From positions 1-64,000 of the forward strand of contig NZ_JASISW010000004.1 in assembly GCF_030063335.1 (NCBI RefSeq): a DNA stretch of 64,000 nucleotides. Direction: 5' to 3'. Positions within the stretch are counted from its first letter, which is position 1. Each line of letters opens with the position of its first letter. Shown here in pieces: positions 54,980 through 64,000 of the stretch. Under the pieces are notes generated by a model. The model did no database searches, was not told where the DNA came from, and worked only from the letters and a program-made list of their open reading frames with translations. The translations under genes and the position numbers were made by a program. The stretch comes from Rhodococcus sp. G-MC3 (GTDB taxonomy: Bacteria > Actinomycetota > Actinomycetes > Mycobacteriales > Mycobacteriaceae).

Positions 54980-56833
54980 TCATCGAGGCCTCGTCACCTC
55001 CAACGTCGCTGCGGCCCGCTCACAATCGGCTTCGAGCGCCTCCTCGGTGCCAATCGAGCTCTGGCATCCGATGTTGACCTGAAGATCGCCGTCGACGAAA
55101 ACCCGCCATCGAACCACCGACTCGTCACCGGGCGACTCTTCGTACGATATTCCCACCCTTTCACCAAAATCGGTTGCACGCGAGAGGTTCCCAATCCGTG
55201 ACTGCTCGCCTCGCGCGGCCAACTGAGCCGTCAGATCGTCGGCAACTCCATCCAGGGTGGCGCCCGGCACCAACTCGATCGTCGTCAACACGATCCTGCG
55301 GTCGGGGAAATCCGGTGGAATCAGCACCAGACGGGTGTCCTCGGCTCGCGGGGTCCACCCGATCGGTAACTCGATACTCGCTCGACCGTAGGCGAACCGA
55401 ACGAATCCCGAATCTGGAACCGGAGTTACCACTGTGGTAGCGGCTGCCGCGGACGATTGCTGCACCGTGTTCGAAGGACTCGGGATCGAAGGATGCGGGA
55501 CGGTTGCCGATCCGACCGGGATCGCGACAGGGGTCGGCGAACCCGACACCGCAACAACGAGTGCAGCGACAAGCGCCAACGCACCCATGACACCGAGGAC
55601 GAGGGGCATCTTCGATCGCGCTGGGGCGAGGACGGGATGCACCTCGTCCAACCATGCACCGGCGCGAAGGGGCGATGGAGCCGCACCCTGCAGCGGAGCT
55701 TGCGAGGCAGGCATGTCCTGACGCGAGACGTCCTGGTACAACGCAATGGGAAGGTCCGCGCTCTCGGATGCGGTCGACCCATTCACCGGTCCCGAACCAC
55801 GGCTCGACTCCACACCACGGTTCGACACAACGCGGTTCGACACGGGTTCTCGTCCCGATTCGGATGGCAATGTCGAGACGCCCATGCGAGCGGCCATCGA
55901 ACGCACAACGTCCGCACCGCGTAAGTGGTGCATTCGATACATGCCTACACCTGCGAGAAAGTCGGCCGAGACTGGTGCAGAGGCCGTGTTCAGCACGAAC
56001 ACGTCGACAAGATCGCGACCACCGTGGCGGGCCGCGCTCGCGGTAACTCTCTCGCGCAGTGACTTCGACGCAGCCGACTCACGACGCCGACGACCCGGTG
56101 CCGCGCGCCGGCCCGAAGCTTCGTCGTGCACCGCTTCGTCGTGCACCGCTTCGTCGTGCACCGCTTCGTCGTGCACCGCTTCGGCGTCCACGTCTGCCGC
56201 GATATCCCGAACACCGACTTCATCCCAGTGGCCCGTTCGGCCGTAGGCCTGCGTCGAGCTGCCACCTCCGGCTGATGTTCGGGTCAGCGAACACACGATC
56301 GAGCTGGTGTCACCGATCTCCACGACCATCGCGAAGGAGGGCGCACGCTCGCCGATGGACTGCGCGGCAGCGGTAGCGGCATCCACCACTAACACCTCGC
56401 GGGCCGAGGACTTGGCTGCTTTCTGCATCACGTCCTGGCGGGCCTGACCCCAACTGGATGGGCATGCAATTTCGAGCAGATCCACGGTTCCACCCGCACC
56501 CGCACCCGATGCCAGGAGTGCTGCAGCGATGGTGCCACCGAACACCACGTCGACAGGTACCACGGTGGAGCCGACCAGCATCTCGGGATCATCGACGAAA
56601 GCCCACGGATTGCGCTCGACCGATGCCGCCGAATCGGCCATCCGGATCGGGACGTTCGGCGCGGCGACTGCGGGTACTGCACCGTCGGCATCGGCGAGAT
56701 ACACCGGAGAACCGGCGCGGAAAGACACCGCGGTCTCGTAGCAACGCTCGGTGACTGTGGCGCCGACCGACAGCAGGACCGACACTGTCCGATCACCCAG
56801 ATGAACAGCGGCATAGGTTCGTTCGTGACTCAT
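54980..56833 (-). CDS. Type VII secretion-associated protein, Rv3446c family
   Basis: The 617-residue protein has an N-terminal actin/Hsp70-like fold (AAVHLGDRTVSVLLSVGATV, VVDAATAAAQSI, MVVEIGDTSSIVCSL), interrupted near residue 220 by four tandem copies of EAVHD. One membrane helix (LVLGVMGALALVAALVVAV) lies near 408. The extracytoplasmic C-terminal domain is beta-rich (FVRFAYGRASIELPIGWTPR; VRWRVFVDGDLQVNIGCQS). This matches the Rv3446c family always found in ESX-4 loci. Its ATG overlaps the eccC4 stop (ATGA). The function is unknown; an actin-fold domain on the cytoplasmic side suggests assembly or regulation of the secretion complex. Confidence 0.9.
   Translation of the reverse strand: MSHERTYAAVHLGDRTVSVLLSVGATVTERCYETAVSFRAGSPVYLADADGAVPAVAAPNVPIRMADSAASVERNPWAFVDDPEMLVGSTVVPVDVVFGGTIAAALLASGAGAGGTVDLLEIACPSSWGQARQDVMQKAAKSSAREVLVVDAATAAAQSIGERAPSFAMVVEIGDTSSIVCSLTRTSAGGGSSTQAYGRTGHWDEVGVRDIAADVDAEAVHDEAVHDEAVHDEAVHDEASGRRAAPGRRRRESAASKSLRERVTASAARHGGRDLVDVFVLNTASAPVSADFLAGVGMYRMHHLRGADVVRSMAARMGVSTLPSESGREPVSNRVVSNRGVESSRGSGPVNGSTASESADLPIALYQDVSRQDMPASQAPLQGAAPSPLRAGAWLDEVHPVLAPARSKMPLVLGVMGALALVAALVVAVSGSPTPVAIPVGSATVPHPSIPSPSNTVQQSSAAAATTVVTPVPDSGFVRFAYGRASIELPIGWTPRAEDTRLVLIPPDFPDRRIVLTTIELVPGATLDGVADDLTAQLAARGEQSRIGNLSRATDFGERVGISYEESPGDESVVRWRVFVDGDLQVNIGCQSSIGTEEALEADCERAAATLEVTRPR
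56120..56179. repeat. Four 15-base tandem repeats inside the Rv3446c-family gene
   Basis: The unit TTCGTCGTGCACCGC occurs four times in a row without change, encoding EAVHD on the minus strand. The 15-base length keeps the frame whatever the copy number. It is likely to vary between strains. Confidence 0.93.
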
Positions 56834-59800
56834 TCAGGAGTCCACGCCAGCTGAATCAGAGACTGGCCTCGCCGCTCGATCAACGTTCCCCTACCTGCGG
56901 GCATCGGGCTCGGCTTGACCGTTCCGATCAGATTCCCCTCGTCACGACTACCACTCATCACGAGACCAGGCGACACGAGATCCTTTATCCGCGAGATTAT
57001 TTGGTCGTACATCGTCCGAGACGCACCCCCGGAGCGGCGTGCGACGACGAGGTGGAACCCAATGTCACGGGCGTGCGGGAGATATTCGGCCAACACCGTC
57101 AACGGGTTACCCGATGCGGTAGCCACCAAATCGTAGTCGTCGACTATCACGAAGATCTCGGGTCCACTCCACCAGGATCGCTCGCGGAGCTGCTGTTGCG
57201 TCACGTCCGATCCCGGCATCCGATCGGCGAGCTTGGCCGCCAGTTCGGTCATCATCGTCATCAGAACCGAATGCGACGCAGCGTATCCAGCGAGGTGGTC
57301 CGAATCCACGGTGCCGAGCATGGTGCGGCGATAGTCGGCGAGGATCAACTTGACCTGCGCAGGTGAATTGGCCTCGATCAACGACGTGCAGATCGATTTG
57401 AGCAACGCTGTCTTGCCGCACTCGGTGTCGCCGAACACGAGAAAATGTGGCTGCTCGGCGAAATCGACCGCCACTGGCTTCAACTCGGCCTCATCGATGC
57501 CGAGGGGAACCCAGAGCTCAGGGGTAGCACCCCTCGAACGCGGCCACCGCCCGACAAGCATCTCCCGCAGTTCCGACCGCGGCAAGCTCCCCGGGAGCAT
57601 GCGAACTGCCGGCGCGGAGCGACCGACGTACGCTGCAGCGACCGCCGCCACAGCCGCACTTATACCGGCGCCGAGGTCGAGGGTGGATGACGAATCATCG
57701 ACCCGGGGAAGCCCGATCAACAGGTGGAGTCCGTCTTTGGTGATTCCACGTCCCGGCCTGCTTTCGGGTACGCGTGCAGCCTTCACGCGCCCGAACTCCG
57801 AATCCGACGGGTCACCGAGCTTCAGTTCTATTCGCGTGCCGACCAGATCCTTCGTCGCTGGACGAATTTCCCCCCACCGCGCTGCTGTGATCAGCAGGTG
57901 GACACCGTAAGACAATCCCTGCGCTGTCAACGACGCCAGCTGAGGTTCGAGCGACTCGAAATCGGATCGAATGCTGCCCCATCCGTCGACGACGAGAAAC
58001 ACGTCTCCGAAATTGTCCTCACTGTCGACTGGATTTTCTACCCGTCGTCTACGGAAGTCGACCATCGAGTCGATTCCACGCTGGCGGAACAATCTCTCGC
58101 GCTGTCCGATCACGGCAGCCACCTCCGCAACCGTCCTGCGTACGCGGTCCACGTCGAGACGGCTGGCAACAGAACCCACGTGAGGAAGCCCGGCAAGTCC
58201 GTTGAGTGTTCCACCGCCGAAATCCAAGCAGTAGAACTGGACCTGCTCGGGAGTGTGCGTGAGGGCAAGCGCCATGACGAGAGTGCGCAACGCGGTGGAC
58301 TTTCCGGACTGTGGCCCTCCGACGATTGCCAGATGCCCTTGCGCGGAGGACAAGTCGATCCGAAGCAGTTCGCGGCGCTGATCGAACGGACGATCGACGA
58401 TGCCCAGAGGAATCCGCAGGGTCGGAGCTGCTGTCACCGACGAGACCAGAACGGAGTTCGGAATCATTCGATCGAGAGTCGGCGACGCACCGAGCGGCGG
58501 CAACCAGACCTCGTGTGCTGGGTTGCCGTGACCACGTATGCGATCGACGACAACATCGAGCACGGTGCTGCCGTCGGTCACGTCCTCGCGATCCGCTGCA
58601 GGGAGCAGATCAAGGTCCAGCCGCCCTCCCCCTTCCATGTCCTGCTGCGATCCCATCGCAACGGGATATGCGCTGAAAATTCTCGGCGCGAGATCTACGA
58701 CCGAATGCCGATTTGTCCGAACCCGTCCGCGGGGTCGGACATACGGACCCGACACGTACGACGCCGCGAACCGCATGATCTCGGCAGAGTCGCACTTGAG
58801 ATAGCCCGCACCGGGCTGAGCTGGAAGGTGGTAGGCGTCCGGTACACCGAGGACAGTTCGGGATTCATTCGCCGAGAATGTCTTCAAACCGATTCGGTAC
58901 GAGAGGTGACTGTCCAGACCGCGCAGCTTTCCCTCTTCCAACCGTTGGCTCGCAAGCAGTAGATGCATGTGCAACGACCGTCCGAGCCTCCCGACGGCAA
59001 CGAACAGATCCGCAAAATCCGGTTGCTGACTGAGCAATTCCGAAAATTCGTCGACGACGATGAACAAGGCAGGCAACGGTGCAAGCGATGCCCCCGCCGC
59101 GCGCGCCTTCTCGTAGTCGGTCACGTTGGCGAAATTCCCCGAATCACGCAGGACTTCCTGACGCCTGTTCATTTCGCCCGCCAGCGCGTCTTTCATTCGG
59201 TCGACGAGGGCGAGGTCGTCCGACAGATTGGTGATCACCGCTGCGACATGGGGCGCATCCTCGAGCCCGGCGAAGGTCGCTCCACCCTTGAAGTCCACCA
59301 GAACCAGATTCAACTGATCGGGTCCGTGGGTGGCGACGAGCCCGAGCACGAGCGTCCGTAAGAATTCGGATTTACCAGAACCGGTTGCTCCGATACACAG
59401 GCCGTGCGGTCCCATGCCGTTCTCGGCGGATTCCTTCAAGTCGATCTCGACCGCGCTGCCGTCGGGCGCGACGCCGATCGGTACGCGGAGCCGATCGCGG
59501 CCTCGCCGAGGCGTCCACGCTCTATCCGGGTCGAGCTGTCCGACGTCGGGAATCGACAGTAGGCGATTCCAGCTGGCGATCGATTCCGGCTCGTCCGTCG
59601 ACGGATCGGTGCCGGCGGAGGCCACGGTTCGGTAGGGCGACAGCCGTCGTGCGACGGTCTCCGCTTGCGCGACACTCAGTACGTCGGCTGCCCCGAACAC
59701 CTCGAGCTGCGGTCCGCTCACCGCACCGATCGATCCGTTCTCTGTGAACAGACGTAGACCACGACTTGTAGCCAGACTCGTCGCGAAACCGGACAGGTCG

Positions 59801-60831
59801 ACCAGGGTCACCGATTCCAGTCCGGTTCGCACCAGGTCGGTACCACTGTTGTCGAGCAGACCGCCGTCGATCACGATGACGAGGTGCGGAACACCGGCGG
59901 TCGGTGGCGTGCCGCGGGCGAATCTGTTTCGGAGCGAGAGGTATTCGCCGAGAGCGCCTTCCAGTTCGAGGAACGAACCGTAGATCATGCGCGCGGTTCC
60001 GGCACCATCACGAATCAGATCGTGCTGCGTGTGAGGAAGCCACTTCGTCCACTCCCAGTGGGCCACCGTGTCCGGACCACACACCACCGCGACGCGAACC
60101 TGGTCGGGATCGTGAAACATGCACAGTGACGCGAGCATCGAACGTACGACTGCCCGTCCCGCCGCGCGATCGCCGGTGACGGAAACCGCGGCGAATCCCC
60201 GCATCGACACTGCAGTCGGCAAAACGCTCACGACCGAATGTGCGCGCACGAACCGTCTGAGCGACACGGCCGACACCGGTTCCAACTCTTCGACCGGACC
60301 GGTCTCGGGAGCAACGAGGCGAGTTGCCAGGCGCTGAGAACCGCGACCTACTCTGATATGGCAGAAATCTGGATCCGCGACGCGCCGCTCCCACATTCGA
60401 GAAGTGCCCGCCAACGACCACAACACATCGGGATCGGGGTGAGACCATTCCAATGCTCTCCGCTGACTCGTCGATGTGACGGCAACGTCCTTACGAAGCT
60501 GGTCGAGGTAGCGCAGGTAGTCCTTGCGATCTTCGTTGGCCTCAGCCGTTCGTGCGCCCCCGGATCGGCCGCCGCCCGCCACCATCCCCAGCATCGACAC
60601 CATCATCATGGCTGGAAACATCAACATCATCGGGTTGGCCGCCATACCCGAGGTGAACATCAACGCGACCATGCCCACCATCGCCGCGACCATCACCACC
60701 GGCATGAGCTTGGTCACCAGATTGCCTGGAACGATGCGCGGGATCTCCGGCGGTGCCTGTAGCGCTACTTCCCCACCGGGAGTCCGCGGCACAGGTCGAC
60801 GCGCACCACGAATGAACCGAACCGTACTCAC
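56830..60831 (-). CDS. eccC4: ESX-4 FtsK/SpoIIIE-type ATPase EccC4
   Basis: The protein has 1333 residues from GTG 60831, with AGGTGGGGG about ten bases upstream; family members start at STVRFIRGARRP. Two membrane helices lie near 40-85 (VVMVAAMVGMVALMF, MLMFPAMMMVSMLGMVAGG). Three FtsK-type ATPase domains follow, with Walker A loops CIGATGSGKSEFLRT, IVGGPQSGKSTALRT and VFGDTECGKTALLKS; the first matches the consensus best, with Walker B VDFKGG and FIVVDEFSELL. The motor drives substrate recognition and transport, binding EsxU through its C-terminal domain in related systems. It is the first gene of the leftward ESX-4 operon. Confidence 0.97.
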   Translation of the reverse strand: MSTVRFIRGARRPVPRTPGGEVALQAPPEIPRIVPGNLVTKLMPVVMVAAMVGMVALMFTSGMAANPMMLMFPAMMMVSMLGMVAGGGRSGGARTAEANEDRKDYLRYLDQLRKDVAVTSTSQRRALEWSHPDPDVLWSLAGTSRMWERRVADPDFCHIRVGRGSQRLATRLVAPETGPVEELEPVSAVSLRRFVRAHSVVSVLPTAVSMRGFAAVSVTGDRAAGRAVVRSMLASLCMFHDPDQVRVAVVCGPDTVAHWEWTKWLPHTQHDLIRDGAGTARMIYGSFLELEGALGEYLSLRNRFARGTPPTAGVPHLVIVIDGGLLDNSGTDLVRTGLESVTLVDLSGFATSLATSRGLRLFTENGSIGAVSGPQLEVFGAADVLSVAQAETVARRLSPYRTVASAGTDPSTDEPESIASWNRLLSIPDVGQLDPDRAWTPRRGRDRLRVPIGVAPDGSAVEIDLKESAENGMGPHGLCIGATGSGKSEFLRTLVLGLVATHGPDQLNLVLVDFKGGATFAGLEDAPHVAAVITNLSDDLALVDRMKDALAGEMNRRQEVLRDSGNFANVTDYEKARAAGASLAPLPALFIVVDEFSELLSQQPDFADLFVAVGRLGRSLHMHLLLASQRLEEGKLRGLDSHLSYRIGLKTFSANESRTVLGVPDAYHLPAQPGAGYLKCDSAEIMRFAASYVSGPYVRPRGRVRTNRHSVVDLAPRIFSAYPVAMGSQQDMEGGGRLDLDLLPAADREDVTDGSTVLDVVVDRIRGHGNPAHEVWLPPLGASPTLDRMIPNSVLVSSVTAAPTLRIPLGIVDRPFDQRRELLRIDLSSAQGHLAIVGGPQSGKSTALRTLVMALALTHTPEQVQFYCLDFGGGTLNGLAGLPHVGSVASRLDVDRVRRTVAEVAAVIGQRERLFRQRGIDSMVDFRRRRVENPVDSEDNFGDVFLVVDGWGSIRSDFESLEPQLASLTAQGLSYGVHLLITAARWGEIRPATKDLVGTRIELKLGDPSDSEFGRVKAARVPESRPGRGITKDGLHLLIGLPRVDDSSSTLDLGAGISAAVAAVAAAYVGRSAPAVRMLPGSLPRSELREMLVGRWPRSRGATPELWVPLGIDEAELKPVAVDFAEQPHFLVFGDTECGKTALLKSICTSLIEANSPAQVKLILADYRRTMLGTVDSDHLAGYAASHSVLMTMMTELAAKLADRMPGSDVTQQQLRERSWWSGPEIFVIVDDYDLVATASGNPLTVLAEYLPHARDIGFHLVVARRSGGASRTMYDQIISRIKDLVSPGLVMSGSRDEGNLIGTVKPSPMPAGRGTLIERRGQSLIQLAWTPE

Positions 60832-61051
60832 GTCTGCAGATGCCCCCACCTGGTCGGTATCCCCATTACCGCAGACACTCTCGTTTCCCAGGCGAGAGGT
60901 CTGTTTCGCGAAAGGCTAGCTCATCGGCGCCAGTGCGGCCAGTCCGATCCGCGCATCGGAATACCGAGTGGTGCGGACCGGTTGAAGCGACAAGACAAAC
61001 GATCTCTGCACGAGAAACGTTCGACATTCGTACGAAAGGCTGGCGCCCACT

Positions 61052-62041
61052 GTGTCCGTTCCACTCTCCATCCTCGATCTGGCGCACATCGGCGAAGGCG
61101 AATCCGTGAAGGACAGCTTCGACGCCAGCGTCGCTCTCGCTCAGCACGCGGAGGACTGGGGTTACCGCCGCATCTGGTACGCAGAGCACCACAACATGCG
61201 CTCCATCGCATCGTCGGCAACCAGTGTTCTCATCGGCCATGTCGCCTCCAACACCAGCCGTATCAGGCTCGGTTCCGGCGGCGTGATGCTGCCCAACCAC
61301 GCACCTCTGTCCATCGCCGAGCAGTTCGGGACCCTCGCCACACTTCACCCAGGCCGGATCGACCTCGGTCTCGGCCGAGCACCGGGAAGCGATCAGCAGA
61401 CGATGCGGGCCATGCGTCGCGATCCGTCGTCGGCCGACCGCTTCCCCCAGGACGTTCAGGAGTTGCAGGGCTACCTCTCCGACAACTCACTCGTCCCGGG
61501 AGTTGTCGCGACTCCTGGCCAGGGTACGAACGTTCCGCTGTACATCCTCGGATCGTCACTGTTCGGCGCACAACTCGCCGCCGCCCTCGGTTTACCGTTC
61601 GCCTTCGCCTCACACTTCGCACCGGATGCACTCGAAGAAGCCGTCGCCATCTATCGCCGAGACTTCCGTCCGTCTGCGCAACTCGACGCCCCGCACGTCA
61701 TCGTCGGTGTCAACGTGATTGCCGCGGACTCCGAAGCTTCAGCGCAAGAACAATTTCTCGCTACCAAGCGGAGCCGAGTGAGCTTGCTTCTCGGCCGTGG
61801 ACGTAGCTTCACGGACGAAGAAGCCGACATGCTGCTCGACGCACCGCAAGGGCGCCAGATCATGCAGATGGTCAAGTACTCGGCGGTGGGTACGCCCGCA
61901 ACGGTCAAGGACTATCTCGATCGTTTCGCTCGTCACGCCGATGCGGACGAGTTGATCGTTGCGTCCGGCGTCGTCGATCGCGCGTCCTGGCTGCGATCCT
62001 TCGAGCTACTCGCCGACGTCAGCGAGCTCACCCCAGCCTGA
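61052..62041 (+). CDS. Luciferase-like flavin oxidoreductase between the ESX-4 halves
   Basis: The protein has 329 residues from GTG 61052 with a weak ribosome-binding site. It is a TIM-barrel LLM protein of the MsnO8-like subgroup: [69 protein letters not shown], and [26 protein letters not shown]. It is likely FMN-dependent and cytoplasmic. In M. tuberculosis eccC4 and eccD4 are direct divergent neighbours; here this gene lies between them, in the eccD4 direction. Codon use resembles the neighbours, so a recent foreign origin is not evident. It probably has no role in secretion. Confidence 0.88.
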   Translation: MSVPLSILDLAHIGEGESVKDSFDASVALAQHAEDWGYRRIWYAEHHNMRSIASSATSVLIGHVASNTSRIRLGSGGVMLPNHAPLSIAEQFGTLATLHPGRIDLGLGRAPGSDQQTMRAMRRDPSSADRFPQDVQELQGYLSDNSLVPGVVATPGQGTNVPLYILGSSLFGAQLAAALGLPFAFASHFAPDALEEAVAIYRRDFRPSAQLDAPHVIVGVNVIAADSEASAQEQFLATKRSRVSLLLGRGRSFTDEEADMLLDAPQGRQIMQMVKYSAVGTPATVKDYLDRFARHADADELIVASGVVDRASWLRSFELLADVSELTPA

Positions 62042-62152
62042 CGGCAATGCGTCCCTGGGCCACGCGCCCAGGTCCCCTCCCCGGTATCGGCACCGATATC
62101 GTAGAGTCGCTGGCGGCCGAGCAGATGCGGCCGCCGATTCCGGGGGGAATGC

Positions 62153-63706
62153 ATGACAGGGAATCTTTCACAGACGGTGGGCCGAAACGGTACACACGCC
62201 GGGGAGTTCGGATCGCGCCGAAACGATGCAGGGCAGGGTAGGGACGAGCGGAGTCAGGACCCGGCAGCTCAGCGCGCCGTCGCGCCGTTGGAGTTGTGCC
62301 GCCTGACGATCCTCGCGCAGTCTGTACAGGTCGACCTTGCCCTCCCGACAAACATCCCCGTCGCCCTTCTCGTCCCCGGAATCGTCGAGGTACTCGGTGG
62401 CCGAAGCCCCTCGGGGCACGCGGCGGCGAACCCCGCCGCAGTCGATGGGGACGGGCGAGCATGGGTGCTGTCCAAAGTTGGGCAGCCGCCGCTCGACGGC
62501 ACCGTGACCCTCGACGAGGCGTCGATCCGCGACGGCGAGCTGCTCGTCCTCGGCGCTGCCGACAACCCCGCTCCGCCACCACTGTTCGACGATCTGATGC
62601 ACGCGGTAGCGACCTCGGGAACATCGACATTCGGATTGTGGACGGCGACGACCGCGCGGTTCGTGGGTTTCGGGGTTGGTGCCCTCGCAGTTCTACTCGG
62701 ATGCCTGGCGCTTGCGAGGTCACCGTTCGGCGCGGGACCGGACAGCAGCATATTTCTCGAGATCGGTGTCGCCTCGGCGGTCGCTGGAATTCTGTTCGTC
62801 GTAGCAGGTTCGATCGTGACCAGGGTTTACCACGACGGCCAGACCGGAGTGTTCCTTTCTTGCTGTGCGCTACCGCTCGCGTTCACCGCTGGAATCGCGT
62901 TCGTTCCAGGTTCTCTCGGCGCACCCCACCTCCTCCTCGGTGCGTCGACTGTCGGTGTGACCGCGGCGCTGGCCTCTAGGCTTGGCGGACACGGCGCCGC
63001 TGTGTTCACCGGCACTGCCACGGCAGCAGCGATTACGGTCGCAGCCGCTCTCGTCCTGTTGTTCACCGATCTGCCGATCGGTGCGGTCGGTGCGGGGACA
63101 GCAGTACTCGCGCTGGCGGGTCTGGCGTCGGCACCAAGGTTGTCGATGATGCAGGCACGTCTGCCATTGCCTCCGGTTCCCACTGCGGGCGCCACACTCG
63201 ACGAGGTAGGCGACGACGAACACCCTGGTGTGGGCGAACTGGAGAACCTCTCGCGCCGCGCACGCAGCTACCTCACCGGGCTCGTCTACGCGGGAAGCTG
63301 CGCTACGACGACGGGGGCTCTCCTCGCCGCACTGATGTCGCGGCCCGACGGCACCTACTGGCCGGGTATTGCTCTTGCGCTACTTGTTTCACTTGTCCTG
63401 ATTCTTCGAGGACGAACATTCGCCGAGGTACAACACGCGATTCCGCTGGTTGCCGGTGGCACCGTCATAGGTTTGGCCCTCCTCGGTGTCGCGGTGTTCG
63501 CCTCACCGCCGATGACGCTCGGTGTGTTCGCAGTCGCGCTGGGGATCACCGTGGTCGCCGTGATTTTCGGGTCCGTGGTCCCCACCCGTGACTACTCACC
63601 GGTACTGCGTCGCAGCGCAGAGTTGATCGAGTACTCGGCGATCGCAGCAGTCCTTCCGTTGGCGTGCTGGGTCTGCGGCCTGTATTCGGCCATGCGCGGC
63701 CTGTGA
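62153..63706 (+). CDS. eccD4: ESX-4 membrane channel protein EccD4
   Basis: The 517-residue protein has an N-terminal ubiquitin-like domain of about 100 residues (PLELCRLTILAQSVQVDLALPTNIP), then 11 predicted membrane helices from residue 155 to the end. A cytoplasmic loop (PVPTAGATLDEVGDDEHPGVGELENL) divides them near 345-370. This is the EccD layout. The ATG has GGGGGGA five bases upstream. It forms the central pore assembly with EccB, EccC and EccE-type partners. mycP4 starts inside its stop codon (GTGA). Confidence 0.94.
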   Translation: MTGNLSQTVGRNGTHAGEFGSRRNDAGQGRDERSQDPAAQRAVAPLELCRLTILAQSVQVDLALPTNIPVALLVPGIVEVLGGRSPSGHAAANPAAVDGDGRAWVLSKVGQPPLDGTVTLDEASIRDGELLVLGAADNPAPPPLFDDLMHAVATSGTSTFGLWTATTARFVGFGVGALAVLLGCLALARSPFGAGPDSSIFLEIGVASAVAGILFVVAGSIVTRVYHDGQTGVFLSCCALPLAFTAGIAFVPGSLGAPHLLLGASTVGVTAALASRLGGHGAAVFTGTATAAAITVAAALVLLFTDLPIGAVGAGTAVLALAGLASAPRLSMMQARLPLPPVPTAGATLDEVGDDEHPGVGELENLSRRARSYLTGLVYAGSCATTTGALLAALMSRPDGTYWPGIALALLVSLVLILRGRTFAEVQHAIPLVAGGTVIGLALLGVAVFASPPMTLGVFAVALGITVVAVIFGSVVPTRDYSPVLRRSAELIEYSAIAAVLPLACWVCGLYSAMRGL

Positions 63707-64000
63707 ACATCGGCAGCGCGCTCCGGCGGTGCACCCGGGCCGTTTCGGTCTTCGCTGCAGTGGTTCTGCTCGCCGTGTTCTCGTGGGGTCACGGGACGGC
63801 CTCAGCCGACCGTCCGTTCGTCGACCCGGCGTTGCTCCCCGAACCCGCGCCCCCGGGGCCACTCGAGCCGACCGAGCAACGAAACGCGTGCGTTCCCGTC
63901 TCGGCGAAGACAGACGGCCCGGGTGTTCCCACATCGATGAGCAGCCTCGATTTCGAAGCGGTCTGGCCTATCACCCAGGGCGAGGGCGAAATCGTCGCCG
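63703..64000 (+). CDS. mycP4: Mycosin protease MycP4, N-terminal part (cut by window end)
   Basis: A GTG overlapping the eccD4 stop opens a frame of 99 codons to the window edge. It starts with a signal peptide (basic SALRRCTRA, hydrophobic SVFAAVVLLAVFSW, then GTASADRP). The next part, PALLPEPAPPGPLEPTEQRN, then CVPVS, matches the N-terminal extension of mycosins before the subtilisin domain. The catalytic residues lie beyond the window. The gene order eccD4-mycP4 is that of M. tuberculosis Rv3448-Rv3449. The protease is needed for type VII complex stability and substrate processing. Confidence 0.9.
   Translation, partial: MNIGSALRRCTRAVSVFAAVVLLAVFSWGHGTASADRPFVDPALLPEPAPPGPLEPTEQRNACVPVSAKTDGPGVPTSMSSLDFEAVWPITQGEGEIVA

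Noticed and set aside
60878-60898. Inverted repeat CTCTCG-N9-CGAGAG upstream of eccC4
   Set aside because: The arms are only 6 bp and such repeats are expected by chance at this GC content; no second copy supports it as an operator.

Overview
The window looks like chromosomal DNA of a high-GC mycolic-acid actinobacterium, most likely Rhodococcus or a close relative in the Nocardiaceae. The evidence is strong G/C bias at third codon positions, frequent GTG starts, many 4-bp ATGA/GTGA gene overlaps, apparently leaderless promoters, and a gene order that recalls the Mycobacterium tuberculosis Rv3391-Rv3450 interval: acrA1, imuB-imuA', guaA, choD, guaB3-guaB2, rsdA-sigD, whiB3, groEL1-groES, tsaD-rimI-tsaB-tsaE, alr, nnr, glmS, glmM, rpsI-rplM and the ESX-4 locus. 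No rRNA, tRNA, CRISPR array, insertion sequence or prophage was found. Essentially all of it is core genome.

Layout. 1-1.2 kb: the end of an unidentified gene and an MprB-like sensor that has lost its phospho-acceptor His and its ATPase domain. 1.2-13.3 kb: a DNA-damage mutagenesis region with dnaE2 and an imuA'-imuB operon, each preceded by a LexA (SOS) box. Between them lie an MmpL-type transporter, an AcrA1-like two-domain reductase, a membrane-protein fragment and a hydrolase. 13.4-21.7 kb: signalling genes, namely a tail-anchored Ser/Thr kinase, a YqeB-histidine kinase-NarL regulator operon, and an EsrISR-like PspC three-component envelope-stress system. The latter carries two copies of one palindromic operator, centred at about -43 from both promoters. 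21.7-28.1 kb: guanine nucleotide synthesis (guaA, guaB2-guaB3) flanking a ChoD-type GMC oxidoreductase. 28.4-34.9 kb: a DUF5319 protein, sigD with its anti-sigma factor rsdA, an Rv3415c-like protein, whiB3, and groES/groEL1 with a CIRCE element. 35.1-37.6 kb: a potassium channel and a membrane-anchored actin/Hsp70-fold protein. 37.6-46.2 kb: a long leftward cluster (glmS, nnr, alr, hydrolase, tsaE, tsaB, rimI, tsaD) joining amino-sugar and D-alanine supply to tRNA t6A modification. 46.3-53.9 kb: a hydrolase, a three-gene WXG-type secretion-associated operon, an F420-type oxidoreductase, glmM, rplM-rpsI and a DksA-like protein. 54.0-64.0 kb: the ESX-4 type VII secretion locus (esxT, esxU, an Rv3446c-family protein, eccC4, then divergent eccD4 and the start of mycP4), with a luciferase-like oxidoreductase between the two halves.

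How the parts fit. Cell-envelope maintenance is a recurring theme: glmS and glmM feed UDP-GlcNAc, alr supplies D-Ala, and EsrISR, SigD, the MmpL transporter and ESX-4 sense or act at the envelope. Stress responses are the second theme: the SOS mutasome, CIRCE-controlled chaperonin and WhiB3.

The most novel points are the paired EsrR-type operators, the WXG operon at 47.1-49.6 kb as a candidate ESX-4 substrate set, two unrelated-looking membrane proteins that share an actin/Hsp70 N-domain (35.9 and 55.0 kb), competing hairpins before the first of these, and the degenerate MprB-like sensor. Family names come from recognising motifs and conserved order by eye. No database search was run.
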